A stretch of 64,000 nt of DNA, taken from CAYJBH01 sp964370825 (GTDB lineage Bacteria; Bacillota; Clostridia; Oscillospirales; Ruminococcaceae). The stretch is taken from positions 1 through 64,000 of the forward strand of contig CAYJKY010000014.1 in assembly GCA_964370825.1 (NCBI GenBank), read 5' to 3'. The notes beneath the pieces are model-generated. The model had not been told where the DNA came from. It saw only the letters and a list, made by a program, of their open reading frames with translations, and did not search any database. Position 1 is the first letter of the stretch, and each line of letters begins with the position of its first letter. The translations under genes were made by a program, and so were the position numbers. Below are positions 49,106 to 58,827 of the stretch, one piece after another.

Positions 49106-49218
49106 AATTATTCCCATGCCCCTTTCTTCCACAAAACCACATGCAGGTTTCGCATGGGTTCGTTCTTAAGTTGTGTTGACTTTCTTACTTCTTTCAGACT
49201 TTCTTCTCAAATTATTTT

Positions 49219-50673
49219 TTACTCTTCCATTTCATTCTGTTTTTCTGTCAACAATCGATACCGTTCATCCCACAGTTTTTTTGATAGGTCGACATAATAG
49301 GTATGCGGATTTTCCATACGTACCACCTCGTCCCACAGCATGTCTATGCTGTCAAGACAATATTTTCTTATCTCCTCTATGCTGGGGCTTTGGTAACACA
49401 GCTCTCCCCTATCAAATATCTTTTTGTGTAGCGGCTCTAATCTATAGTTTTTAAAGGTGGTTCTTTTCCAAGTCTCTATTGGGTCGAAGATGGTCAACGG
49501 CTTAGTTTCATCCGGCTTTTCATCGTGCATGCATATGAGATCGGCCTCGGCATATCCGGTCTCTATGTCGTACACCCTGTATAGTTTTTTAAGATGCGGT
49601 GTTGTCATCTTCTCCACCGATTCCGAAAGCTTAATTCTCGGCACAAAATTGCCGTCCTTTTTTATGGCTACAAGCTTGTATACTCCGCCGAATACCGGAT
49701 CGCTCGTTGCGGTTATCAACTTCTCTCCTATTCCATACCCATCGATAGCGGCATTTTGTATTTGTAGATCGCGTATAATGTACTCGTTTATGGAATTACT
49801 CGCAAGTATTTTTACATCGGAATATCCTGCGGCATCTAACATCTTCCTTGCTTTTTTGGAGAGGTATGCTATGTCTCCGCTGTCAATACGTACAGCCACC
49901 GGTCGGTGACCCATGGGCTTTAGTACCTCATCAAACACCTTAATGGCATTTGGTATTCCACTGTTAATGGTAGAATAGGTGTCTACAAGTAGGGTGCAGC
50001 TGTTTGGATATAGAGTTGCATAGGTCTTAAAAGCCTCATATTCACTGTCAAAAAGCTGTACCCAACTATGTGCCATGGTTCCGGCTACCGGAATTTTAAA
50101 CATTCTTCCTGCCATCACGTTGCTCGTTGTCTTGCAGCCTGCAATATATGCCGCCCTTGAACCATAGTTTGCGGCATCATATCCCTGTGCTCTCCTTGCA
50201 CCAAACTCCATTACCGAACACCCGTTCGCCGCCCTTACCATCCTGTTTGCTTTCGTAGCGATAAGACTTTGATGATTGATAGTACACAGTAGGAAGGTTT
50301 CTATAAGCTGCGCTTCGATCACCGGTCCAATCACCGTTATTAGCGGTTCATTTTTAAACACCGGCGTTCCTTCCGGCACCGAAAACACGGTACAGGAGAA
50401 CTTAAAACTTGCAAGATAAGCTAAAAAGTCTTCGGTAAAAAGATGTAGCCCTCGCAGATACTCAATATCTTCGGCAGAAAAATTCAAATTCTTAAGATAT
50501 TCTATTAACTGCTCAAGGCCTGCAAATATTGCAAAACCACCATGATCCGGTACACGACGAAAAAACATGTCAAAGACCACTATATCGTTGCTATGGCCAC
50601 AGTTAAGGTAGCCGTTAGACATGGTCAACTCATATGAATCCATCAACATCGACAGGTTTCGCTCGTTTATCAT
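49219..50673 (-). CDS. pncB: Nicotinate phosphoribosyltransferase
   Basis: This 484-residue protein has MLMDSYELTMSNGYL at the start, EFGARRAQGYDAANYGSRAAYIAGC (active-site region) and VRIDSGDIAYLSKKARKMLDAAGY for phosphoribosyl binding. It forms nicotinate mononucleotide from nicotinate and PRPP in the NAD salvage pathway. AGGAGG precedes the ATG, and the gene overlaps the carboxypeptidase gene by four bases. Confidence 0.94.
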   Translation of the reverse strand: MINERNLSMLMDSYELTMSNGYLNCGHSNDIVVFDMFFRRVPDHGGFAIFAGLEQLIEYLKNLNFSAEDIEYLRGLHLFTEDFLAYLASFKFSCTVFSVPEGTPVFKNEPLITVIGPVIEAQLIETFLLCTINHQSLIATKANRMVRAANGCSVMEFGARRAQGYDAANYGSRAAYIAGCKTTSNVMAGRMFKIPVAGTMAHSWVQLFDSEYEAFKTYATLYPNSCTLLVDTYSTINSGIPNAIKVFDEVLKPMGHRPVAVRIDSGDIAYLSKKARKMLDAAGYSDVKILASNSINEYIIRDLQIQNAAIDGYGIGEKLITATSDPVFGGVYKLVAIKKDGNFVPRIKLSESVEKMTTPHLKKLYRVYDIETGYAEADLICMHDEKPDETKPLTIFDPIETWKRTTFKNYRLEPLHKKIFDRGELCYQSPSIEEIRKYCLDSIDMLWDEVVRMENPHTYYVDLSKKLWDERYRLLTEKQNEMEE

Positions 50674-52013
50674 CTCATCCTCCTATTAACATTTCTTTTT
50701 GCGGCTCTTCTTTTTCTGAGGTTGTACCGTCTTATCGAGAGAATTAACAGTACAATATATAATGCAACACCAAAGGCTATTATACCAAACACAACCTTAA
50801 AGGTCGTGCTGTTGAAAAAGTCGACCACTCTGGAGGTAAAATACAACATGTCGCTTCTCTCAAAACTCTGTGCGGCGAGCAGGTCGGTTGTTCCTATCAC
50901 GTTATCGCCCCTCATTACCGTGAGGGTTCCTATGACATCGTCCTCCTGCACAGGTGACTCTACATACTCTGGTAGGTCGTATATTCTGGTAAGAGAACGC
51001 TCATCCTCCTCGTTGTGAAGTAATGAAAAGACGGATTCAAGGGGGTACAACAGCAGAGTATCACTCTCCTCACTGTAAAGAAGCGGCACCTGTTCTACCG
51101 GTGCACCGGCCTCAATAACCGGCCTTACAGTAAAATTGTTGTATGCCCAGTTATATATGTCGGCGGTAATATCAAATGCCGGCCTCGACGATAATGGCTC
51201 ACCGGCGGCGTCAACACCGTCGGCATCTGCACCTATAATTACAAGAAGATAATTTTCACCGTTTTGACTCGAGGTGGAAATATAGTTACTTCCTACCTCC
51301 GGCAGTGTTCCTGTTTTCACACCAAAAACATAGTCTTTATAATATGCTGTGTTTTCATCCTGCATTGCACAGGTTGTAACCAGTATGCGCTGTTCGGTGT
51401 GCATATTGTTAGGAGGAATAATATAACGTGATGAAGTCGCAGCCTGTACAAACTCTGGATATTTTAAAGCTTCCATAGTTATAAGTGCCATATCTCTTGC
51501 GGTTGTATACTGCTCTTCATGATGCAGTCCGTGTGCATTCATAAAGTTTGTTGAGCTACATCCCAACTCTGCAGCTCTACGGTTCATCTCATCAAAAAAC
51601 AGCTGCATATCACCACCGGTAAGGTAGTCCGCAACAATTGAGGCCGCCTCGTTTGCACTCTGAAGCATCATTGCATAAAGAGCCTGCTCGGCTGTTATCG
51701 TTTCTCCTCTGCGAATATCCGCCGTCGACACGGTAATTCCCGCAAATTCATCGTAAATATATCCGGGAGCGGTCATGGTTACAGCCTGTAGATCCGGAAC
51801 CTTTTCTATCAACAACATGGAGGTCATTATTTTGGTAAGCGATGCCGGCGGAAGCTTTGCATCGGCATTTTTCTCATAAACAATTTCCCCACTGTCAAGA
51901 TTTATCAATAAAACAGACTCGGCGTTCGGATCAAAATCCGGTTCAAAATTTGCATAAACCATCTGGTTGGCTATAAAAATTGTCAATAACAGAAAAGAAA
52001 TTATTTTTTTCAT
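50670..52013 (-). CDS. D-alanyl-D-alanine carboxypeptidase (DacF/PBP5 type)
   Basis: This 447-residue protein has a signal peptide (about residues 1-21). The catalytic set is SLTK (S58, K61), SAN in QSANEAAS and KTG in GVKTGTLPEVG. A C-terminal beta-rich domain is followed by a membrane helix (VVFGIIAFGVALYIVLLIL) and a strongly basic tail, an extra anchor compared with soluble forms. It trims the terminal D-Ala from peptidoglycan pentapeptides, possibly in sporulation. Confidence 0.92.
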   Translation of the reverse strand: MKKIISFLLLTIFIANQMVYANFEPDFDPNAESVLLINLDSGEIVYEKNADAKLPPASLTKIMTSMLLIEKVPDLQAVTMTAPGYIYDEFAGITVSTADIRRGETITAEQALYAMMLQSANEAASIVADYLTGGDMQLFFDEMNRRAAELGCSSTNFMNAHGLHHEEQYTTARDMALITMEALKYPEFVQAATSSRYIIPPNNMHTEQRILVTTCAMQDENTAYYKDYVFGVKTGTLPEVGSNYISTSSQNGENYLLVIIGADADGVDAAGEPLSSRPAFDITADIYNWAYNNFTVRPVIEAGAPVEQVPLLYSEESDTLLLYPLESVFSLLHNEEDERSLTRIYDLPEYVESPVQEDDVIGTLTVMRGDNVIGTTDLLAAQSFERSDMLYFTSRVVDFFNSTTFKVVFGIIAFGVALYIVLLILSIRRYNLRKRRAAKRNVNRRMR

Positions 52014-52075
52014 ATAGACATTTTCCTTTTTTTGGTGTATATTAATAAGGTAATGATATAATATAGGAGATAAAT

Positions 52076-52609
52076 ATGACTAACATTTGGCATGACATAA
52101 GCCCCGGTAGGATAAACCCCTCAGACTTTATTGCTGTAATCGAAATTGAAAAGGGCAGTAAAAAGAAGTATGAGCTTGATAAAGAGACTGGGCATATTAT
52201 GCTCGATCGTATATTACACACCTCTACTCATTACCCAGCAAACTACGGTTTAATACCAAGAACCTTTGCAGACGACGACGATCCATTGGATGTTGTCGTT
52301 ATCAGCAGCGAGGTTATTCGCCCATTAAGTCTGGTACGCTGTTATCCCATTGGAGTGATGTCAATGATGGATAACGAACGAATGGACCATAAGATAATTG
52401 CAATACCGTTTGAAGATCCCTCCTACAACAGCTACACGGATATTTCTGAGTTACCCCCACACATATTTAACGAAATGAGCCACTTTTTCACGGTATACAA
52501 AAACCTAGAAAACAAAGAAACTGTGGTTAATGATGTCGAAAATCGCGAGGTTGCCATGGAGGTAATAAAACTTGCTTTGGAACATTACATAGAAAAATTC
52601 TGTAGATAA
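52076..52609 (+). CDS. ppa: Inorganic pyrophosphatase, soluble family I
   Basis: This 177-residue protein has VIEIEKGSKKKYELDKETG, HYPANYGLIPRTFADDDDPLDVVVI with the acidic metal ligands, and IAIPFEDPSY. It hydrolyses pyrophosphate released by biosynthesis. AGGAG precedes the ATG. It is divergent from the carboxypeptidase gene. Confidence 0.95.
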   Translation: MTNIWHDISPGRINPSDFIAVIEIEKGSKKKYELDKETGHIMLDRILHTSTHYPANYGLIPRTFADDDDPLDVVVISSEVIRPLSLVRCYPIGVMSMMDNERMDHKIIAIPFEDPSYNSYTDISELPPHIFNEMSHFFTVYKNLENKETVVNDVENREVAMEVIKLALEHYIEKFCR

Positions 52610-52612
52610 AAG

Positions 52613-53569
52613 CTATCTTTTCATATTTTCCGTCCGCCTTGCGATGATAAATCGTGGGCGGCGTTTTGTTTCGAGGTATATCTTGCCTATATACTCACCT
52701 ATGATTCCTAGGCACAACAGCTGGACTCCCCCCATAAAGAATATCGCAAAGGTGGTGCTACTCCATCCGCTTACGGTACTACCGAAGAAGTATTGAATTA
52801 CCGTCCATAACGCTCCCGCAAAGCCGATAAGTGATATTATTACCCCCATAGTGGTAATAAGGCGAAGCGGTCGATTTGAGAGACTGGTTATCCCATCGAT
52901 GGCAAGTGCTATCATCCTTGACAGTGGATAATGACTTTCACCGGCAATACGTCGTGTTCGTGAGTATCCCACCGTGCCGGTTCTAAATCCAACAAGTGGC
53001 ACTATACCTCTTAAAAAAAGATTAACCTCTTCAAACTCAAACAATGCGTTTAAAGCATTTTTTGTCATAAGTCGATAGTCGGCATGGTTGTGAACCACAT
53101 TTGCACCGAGGCCGTTAATCACCTTATAAAAACTTTCGGCGGTAACCCTCTTAAAATAACTGTCAGACTCACGGTTGTTACGAACACCGTAAACAATATC
53201 ACACCCGTTTGCATATTCCTCCATAAAGCCGTCCATGGCGTTTATGTCATCCTGCCCATCGCAGTCGATTGATATGCTGACATCACAGTACTGAGACGCC
53301 TCATGAAGCCCTGCAAGCAATGCGTTTTGATGGCCTCTGTTTCTCGAAAGAGATATGCCACAATATATCTCATCCTGTTCGGAAAGCTTTTCAATAATCT
53401 CGTAGGTGTTGTCGGTGGAACCATCGTTGACAAATAAAACACGGCTCTCACTCGATACTATTCCTCGATCAGTAAAATCCAAAATCTTTTTGCGAAACAG
53501 TTCACAGGTTTTTGGTAAAACTTCCGATTCATTATAGCAAGGTATTACTATATATAATACCGGCATCAT
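52613..53569 (-). CDS. Family 2 glycosyltransferase (GtrB/DPM1-like)
   Basis: The protein has 318 residues from ATG 53569, which follows GAGGTATTTT; the longer frame is rejected. YIVIPCYNESEVLPKTCELF and SIDCDGQDD are the nucleotide-sugar and metal sites. Two C-terminal helices (about 220-245 and 258-285) anchor it, as in enzymes that load sugar onto undecaprenyl phosphate. The sugar and final acceptor are unknown. The gene ends three bases from ppa. Confidence 0.9.
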   Translation of the reverse strand: MMPVLYIVIPCYNESEVLPKTCELFRKKILDFTDRGIVSSESRVLFVNDGSTDNTYEIIEKLSEQDEIYCGISLSRNRGHQNALLAGLHEASQYCDVSISIDCDGQDDINAMDGFMEEYANGCDIVYGVRNNRESDSYFKRVTAESFYKVINGLGANVVHNHADYRLMTKNALNALFEFEEVNLFLRGIVPLVGFRTGTVGYSRTRRIAGESHYPLSRMIALAIDGITSLSNRPLRLITTMGVIISLIGFAGALWTVIQYFFGSTVSGWSSTTFAIFFMGGVQLLCLGIIGEYIGKIYLETKRRPRFIIARRTENMKR

Positions 53570-53744
53570 AAAATACCTCACAATAGATATATTTATCTGA
53601 TTATAACACAAAACAGTGCTGATGGCAACGAATTTTGACGAAAGAAAAAAAAGGGGTTACATATATTTCAACAAATACCGCCTTTAAGAGCAACTATAAT
53701 TGAATATGTCGATTATTACTTTAAAGGATTTTAGGAGGTTGAAA

Positions 53745-56117
53745 ATGGGGCCTGCAGTAAGGGCAAAGATTATGCGCATTAACGATTTTGTATATAAGGC
53801 AATGCCGTATTTATTGCAGTTTGGCATCGCAATTTTTGCTTTTTTTGCATCCACGGCCAATCTTTTCGTCGGCCTTTACCCCCTGGGTATGGCGGTTGCT
53901 ACCGGTGCAAAGGATCACTACGCAATAGCGGCTTCGCTCGGTGCGGTGCTCGGATATCTTGTTACACTCGACATCATGGCGGCGATTCAATACGGTATAG
54001 CAATTGTTGCCTCCTTGATAGTAAGACCTTTCCTCGCCGGTGTTAACAACAGGGTGTTGGTAATGGGATCTATACCTTTGGTCGCCTCGGTTTCACTGTT
54101 GTTAATGAGGCTGTTTCTCCCCTTTGTAACTGACGGAGTAGAACTAAATCTTCTTTCCACCTTGAGCGAATCGATACTTGTCCTGTTCATTGCCTTTATG
54201 ATAGCAATTTTCGGCAGTGAAATTGTTCGTCCGGAGCGTTTTTCCAAACTATCCGGCGAGGGGAAGGCATCGTTGGTTTTTGTTTTTATTACCGTTTCGG
54301 CAACTCTTCTCGATATCTCCCCTTTTGGATTTAATCTCGGTGTCTGCCTTGTTGGTCTTATCACCTGCATAATTGCATATAGCTATGGCGAACGGATATG
54401 TGCTGTCTTTGCAGTTGCAGTGCTTACTGCATTTTCGGCAACAAGACCGGAGCTTATACATACCGCAATAGGTATTTCGGTAGGCGGATTGTTTTCCGGA
54501 ATATTGAGCCATGGCGAAAAGCTCGGCGTAGCTACACTTTTTTTCGGTTGCAGTGTGTTCGGAATGGTTATGGCACCCGATACAACGGCGGCGGCAGGAT
54601 TTATTATTGAAATATTGGTTGCGACAGCTTTTTTTATACTCACTCCAAAATCTATGTTGAAAATCGGATATCAGCTTGACGATACCGGCAGTGATATTCG
54701 CTCGGTTGCAGGCTATATTTCCGGTAGGTTGCAAAATTATGCAGGTGCACTGAGCGAGATAAACGAGATTGTATCCGAGGTTTTTGTTCGCAGTAATTCG
54801 GTAAAGGCTGGTGGGCAGAGCATCGCGATGGACTACGCGGTGGAAAACTGTTGTAGGAGCTGTGGTAGCTACAACTCCTGTTGGAGCCAGAACCCCGACA
54901 TCACCACAGATGCTATGCAGACGATACTCTCAGCAATATCGGGACGTGGAAGTGTGGGACCACTTTGGCTGGGCGAGGTTTTCAAGCATAGATGTATAAA
55001 GGAGAATGATCTTTGTAGCATACTACATAAGGGGCATGCAGTTGCTGCCGCCGAACGAACAAGACTTATGAAGTCGGAGCTTATGCGCGGAACGCTGTCG
55101 GAACAATTCTCTGCAATAGGGAATGCACTGTCCCTTCTTGCAGGCGAGATCTATCGAGAGGAGAGCATTGAACGCAACAAGACGGCAAAAGTGATTTCTC
55201 TTTTTAAGGAGCTTGGTTTGGCGCCTATCGAAGGCTCGGTAGTTGTAGAAAAGAATGGTAAGATGCGAATAGGTGTGAGTTGCTGTAGGGTATACCTTGA
55301 TCAAACACAGCGAAACTCACTTACCGAGGAGGTCGGTTTTTTACTCGGCAGAAAATTCTTCCCCTGTGTTGCAAAGGATTTTGATTCTATAACAATGTTT
55401 GAGTTTTATGAGGTTGCCAGATTCACAATAGAATTTGCCGCTTCGGGAAAGGCGGCTGATAGAAGCGGTGTGAACGGCGATATTTTAAAAACCTTCAGTG
55501 ACGATTTTGGCAATGCCCATGCAATACTTAGTGACGGAATGGGAAAGGGCAGATCAGCGGCAGTCGATGCGAGCGTCACCGCTGTCCTTAGTTCTCGCCT
55601 ACTTACAGCAGGATTTAGCACGGAGGAGGTGGCAAGACTCGTAAACGTAGCCCTGTCCTTAAAAGCGAACGACGAGAGCGGCGCTACGCTGGACATCCTA
55701 TCTGTTAACCTCTACTCCGGAGAGGGAAATCTTTACAAGGCAGGCGCCGCACCTACCTACCATATTTCAGGGGATGAAATGCACTGCATACACCCCATTA
55801 CACTTCCGATAGGAATAATGCCGGGGGTGAACGGCAGTGAAATAAAAATCCATTTAAAACTATATGATATAATGATTATGGTCAGCGATGGAACAATTGG
55901 AGATGACCCGGACTGGTTGCCAGAGTTGTTAGAAAATGTAAATTTCAAAAGTTCGAGAGATATTGCAAAGCTTATTATTGAGTCGGCCAAAAATCGTGAT
56001 GCTAACGACCTTCGTGGCGATGATATGTCGGTAATAGTCTTAAAGATGATACCGGCTACAACGGTACACCGCCGTGAGGAGATATCACAAGAGGAAAAGC
56101 TGTCCCAAACGGTATAG
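53745..56117 (+). CDS. spoIIE: Stage II sporulation protein E
   Basis: In this 790-residue protein, ten or so membrane helices (residues 20-310) precede a regulatory middle region. This has an unusual cysteine cluster, ENCCRSCGSYNSCW, seen in clostridial SpoIIE. A C-terminal PP2C phosphatase follows, with ILSDGMGKGRSA and VSDGTIGDDPDW as metal-binding segments. SpoIIE dephosphorylates the anti-anti-sigma factor SpoIIAA in the forespore and activates sigma F. AGGAGG six bases before ATG 53745 rejects the TTG 53700 start. It shows that the organism belongs to a spore-forming lineage. Confidence 0.95.
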   Translation: MGPAVRAKIMRINDFVYKAMPYLLQFGIAIFAFFASTANLFVGLYPLGMAVATGAKDHYAIAASLGAVLGYLVTLDIMAAIQYGIAIVASLIVRPFLAGVNNRVLVMGSIPLVASVSLLLMRLFLPFVTDGVELNLLSTLSESILVLFIAFMIAIFGSEIVRPERFSKLSGEGKASLVFVFITVSATLLDISPFGFNLGVCLVGLITCIIAYSYGERICAVFAVAVLTAFSATRPELIHTAIGISVGGLFSGILSHGEKLGVATLFFGCSVFGMVMAPDTTAAAGFIIEILVATAFFILTPKSMLKIGYQLDDTGSDIRSVAGYISGRLQNYAGALSEINEIVSEVFVRSNSVKAGGQSIAMDYAVENCCRSCGSYNSCWSQNPDITTDAMQTILSAISGRGSVGPLWLGEVFKHRCIKENDLCSILHKGHAVAAAERTRLMKSELMRGTLSEQFSAIGNALSLLAGEIYREESIERNKTAKVISLFKELGLAPIEGSVVVEKNGKMRIGVSCCRVYLDQTQRNSLTEEVGFLLGRKFFPCVAKDFDSITMFEFYEVARFTIEFAASGKAADRSGVNGDILKTFSDDFGNAHAILSDGMGKGRSAAVDASVTAVLSSRLLTAGFSTEEVARLVNVALSLKANDESGATLDILSVNLYSGEGNLYKAGAAPTYHISGDEMHCIHPITLPIGIMPGVNGSEIKIHLKLYDIMIMVSDGTIGDDPDWLPELLENVNFKSSRDIAKLIIESAKNRDANDLRGDDMSVIVLKMIPATTVHRREEISQEEKLSQTV

Positions 56118-56119
56118 CC

Positions 56120-57427
56120 TTATCCCTCCGACATTCCCTGAACATCCAGTTCAAACAGCCCTTTAAAAAGCCTTGTCATATGGTAATGATCCTCAGCTCC
56201 GCACAGCTCACGTATCGAGTGCATGGACAGCTGGGGATTTCCTATGTCAACGGTGGTTATTCCATGTTCTGCCGCAATCATCGGTCCTATCGTTCCACCG
56301 CCGCGCGCATCACTACGATTGACAAAAACCTGATAAGGAATGTCATTGTTTTTACAAATCATCTTAAAGATTGCAGAGCCTTTAGCCGAGGTGGCGTATG
56401 ATTGATAGTATGCCGACTTTAGTACAGGCCCACCGTTTAGCTTTACTTGATGTTTCAGGTCATGTTTTGCCTCATAACTTGGATGAGTTGCATGTGCCAT
56501 GTCTGCAGAAAAAACAAGGCTTGACGCCATGGAGCGATATCTTCCCTCAACAGTAGCTTTTTGAGCCTCACATATTCTGTCTATAACCATCATTAGGCTG
56601 TTGTTTCCTGCACCTCGTGTAGATTTCGAGCCTATTTCCTCATGGTCGTACGCTATCGCTATACAGCTGTTATCGATGTTTTCATAGCTTAGTAGGGCTG
56701 TAAATGATGCATGAACCATCGCAGCATCGTCCAGCCTACCGATGGAGATAAACTCCTCATTAGCACCCACAAAACATCCCGATTGATATTCATATGGAGA
56801 CAGTTCGTAGCTTAATATGTCCTCCGCGCTTACCCCCACATGCTCGGCAATGTAGTTTATGAAGGATGGCTTTCCATCCGCAGATTCGGCAAAGAATGGA
56901 TTCATTTCGGTTTGCACATTAAACTTTGCTCCGTCGTTAACGTCACGCATAATATGAATTGCAACACTCGGAATAACCATTAACGGCTTTGCAATGTTTA
57001 TATTTATCGCCTTTATCCCGCCTTCATTCTTTACACAAACCCTACCGGCAACAGCTAAAGGACGGTCAAGCCAGCTGTGAAGAATGGCCCCGCCATATGG
57101 CTCTAAGTTGAGTCGTTCCAGCCCTCCATTGACCTCCGATGGAATAGGTTTTATGCGAAAACCCGGTGAATCGTGATGTGCCGCGGCTATTCTGAATCCA
57201 ACCTCCTCGATAGGCCTTCTGCCTATCCTAAAGGCTATCAGCTGACTTGCATCCTTTATTAGATAGTAAAGTTTGCTTTTATCTAAGCTCCATGCCATAT
57301 TTTCGTAAAGTTGCTCCGCACCCGCATCATCAAGCAGTGATTTGAGATAATCCACCGATTGAAAGGGTGTGGGTGAACTGTTTATATAATCAATGAGGCT
57401 CTGTGCATGCTCTCTTTTGGTACTCAT
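56120..57427 (-). CDS. M18 family aminopeptidase
   Basis: This 435-residue zinc aminopeptidase has AAAHHDSPGFRIKP with a metal-ligand histidine, SIGRLDDAAMVHASF, AIAYDHEEIGSKSTRGAGNNSL with the catalytic glutamate, and SDARGGGTIGPMIAA. It removes N-terminal residues, usually acidic, from peptides in the cytoplasm. AAAGGAG precedes the ATG. It converges with spoIIE at a two-base gap. Confidence 0.93.
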   Translation of the reverse strand: MSTKREHAQSLIDYINSSPTPFQSVDYLKSLLDDAGAEQLYENMAWSLDKSKLYYLIKDASQLIAFRIGRRPIEEVGFRIAAAHHDSPGFRIKPIPSEVNGGLERLNLEPYGGAILHSWLDRPLAVAGRVCVKNEGGIKAININIAKPLMVIPSVAIHIMRDVNDGAKFNVQTEMNPFFAESADGKPSFINYIAEHVGVSAEDILSYELSPYEYQSGCFVGANEEFISIGRLDDAAMVHASFTALLSYENIDNSCIAIAYDHEEIGSKSTRGAGNNSLMMVIDRICEAQKATVEGRYRSMASSLVFSADMAHATHPSYEAKHDLKHQVKLNGGPVLKSAYYQSYATSAKGSAIFKMICKNNDIPYQVFVNRSDARGGGTIGPMIAAEHGITTVDIGNPQLSMHSIRELCGAEDHYHMTRLFKGLFELDVQGMSEG

Positions 57428-57512
57428 GTAAAAGGTACTCCTTTCGGTTACGTATTGCTATCCTCTTAATTTTATTATTTTTCTTATCGTATGTCAACAT
57501 AAAAATATAGCA

Positions 57513-57542
57513 ATGATGCAACCGGTTTAACAGCTGCATCAT
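57513..57542. terminator. Hairpin downstream of the anti-sigma gene
   Basis: ATGATGCA (57513-57520) pairs with TGCATCAT (57535-57542). On the minus strand an AT-rich, partly T-rich stretch follows, consistent with a weak terminator for the sigma/anti-sigma operon. Confidence 0.45.
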
Positions 57543-57578
57543 CACTACTTTAGAGAAGGCATGATTAGTTTTTACAAA

Positions 57579-58826
57579 TTAATCGTCATCGCCGTCGTCA
57601 TCATCATCATCATCATCATCATCGTAATCGTAATCGTCGTCATCGTCGTAATCGTCATAGTCGTCGTAATCATCATAGTCGTCGTAATCATCATAGTCGT
57701 CGTCGATATCATCGTAGTCGTCATCATCATCATAGATATCGTCTATATCATCGTCAAGGTCGTCCATATCATCATTAAGGTCATCAAGATCATCGTCTAT
57801 ATCGTCAAGATCATCGATAAGATCGTCCATGTCGTCATCAACATCGTCAAGATCATCATCCATGTCGTCGTCAATGTCAACCTCTGTGAAAAGCACCTCA
57901 CCGGTTAGCGCATCAATGTCATAGCTGTATTTTTCGCCGGTTGCTGTGGTGAAATCAATTTCGTACACCATTTTACCGTCGTCAAAATCCAGATCGATAT
58001 CCTGTGAAAGGATTTGGTCTGCCGTAAGAGTGCCTGCGGCAAGTGCTGAGTTAAGCGCAGCCTCTGCTCCTACATAAGCCTTGTCGCTGATTAAACCTTT
58101 ACTGTCTACGGAATCAATGTTGTTCATCAACAAGCCAAGCTCGGTAATAGAAAGTTGCGAGAGCTGTGCGGCGTCGTATGACGGTGTTTGCTTGACTATC
58201 TCACTTATAAGGTTTGCCTTTCCGTCTGAAATATCGTATTGCTCCGCTATAGCTGCTGTATCCTGCGTATTAATCGTTTGGCTTAGCACTGCGCCACCTA
58301 TCTGGGAGTCGGAGATAACCTTTTCAATCTCAAATGCAAGTTGTTGTTTGAGCTCCTCTCCTACCTTAGCATCGGCGTCCTCTACGGTGAGCAGAATAGA
58401 ATTTTGAATGTCATTTAGAAATCCATTTTTCACCATGGAACCTACTATAGCATTAACAGCAAGTTCTACATCGGTTCCCGTTACATCCATCTCGCCTAAT
58501 GCAATAATACCATCTCCGTTTAAAGGAGTTGCGGTAAGCACCTTGTTACTACCGTTAACCGTAAGCTCGATGCTGGGATTTACGTCGAGTGAAATTGTTG
58601 CCGCAGTCGCGATTCCGGTGTTGTATCCATAAACTCCGAATGCAAAAATCAAACATGCAGCAGTGGCTATAACAGCAGTTAATAATCTCTTTTTATTTTT
58701 TGTAGGGCTCATAACAATTACCTTACCTTTCTGTTGGTCGCAACCTTGGAGGATGGCATCAAAAACGTCCGGTGTAGTTTTTTCGTAGGACTGTTTAATT
58801 TTTTGTTCCATATCATGAGTATTCAT
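57579..58826 (-). CDS. RsgI-like anti-sigma factor with PepSY-like domain and poly-Asp tail
   Basis: The protein has 415 residues. Residues 1-46 form a cytoplasmic sigma-binding region; residues 47-68 are one membrane helix. The outside part begins with TISLDVNPSIELTVN (N83-P84), the RsgI motif where self-cleavage is known in Bacillus and Clostridium thermocellum homologues. A helical region follows, then a PepSY-like segment (YEIDFTTATGEKYSYDIDALTGEVL). About 100 C-terminal residues are almost only Asp with Tyr, Leu, Ile and Met at regular spacing. AGGAGG is inside the end of the sigma gene. It should hold the sigma factor at the membrane; the acidic tail may bind Ca2+, other cations or a basic wall component (inference). 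Confidence 0.86.
   Translation of the reverse strand: MNTHDMEQKIKQSYEKTTPDVFDAILQGCDQQKGKVIVMSPTKNKKRLLTAVIATAACLIFAFGVYGYNTGIATAATISLDVNPSIELTVNGSNKVLTATPLNGDGIIALGEMDVTGTDVELAVNAIVGSMVKNGFLNDIQNSILLTVEDADAKVGEELKQQLAFEIEKVISDSQIGGAVLSQTINTQDTAAIAEQYDISDGKANLISEIVKQTPSYDAAQLSQLSITELGLLMNNIDSVDSKGLISDKAYVGAEAALNSALAAGTLTADQILSQDIDLDFDDGKMVYEIDFTTATGEKYSYDIDALTGEVLFTEVDIDDDMDDDLDDVDDDMDDLIDDLDDIDDDLDDLNDDMDDLDDDIDDIYDDDDDYDDIDDDYDDYDDYDDYDDYDDYDDDDDYDYDDDDDDDDDDGDDD
57643..57696. repeat. Three tandem 18-base repeats within the Asp-rich tail
   Basis: TCGTCGTAATCATCATAG occurs exactly at 57661-57678 and 57679-57696, and with one mismatch at 57643-57660. It encodes a six-residue Asp/Tyr unit on the minus strand. 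A TCA/ATC triplet run (57598-57623) lies beside it, so the tail length is prone to slippage. Confidence 0.9.
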
Positions 58827-58827
58827 A

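Noticed and set aside
57598..57700. CRISPR-like short direct repeats
   Set aside because: The repeats are contiguous multiples of three encoding an Asp-rich tail, with no spacers and no cas genes.
57561..57908. 115-residue plus-strand frame made almost only of Val and Ile
   Set aside because: It is the antisense reading of the Asp-codon repeats of the anti-sigma factor (GAT/GAC read as ATC/GTC). It has no ribosome site and no family features.
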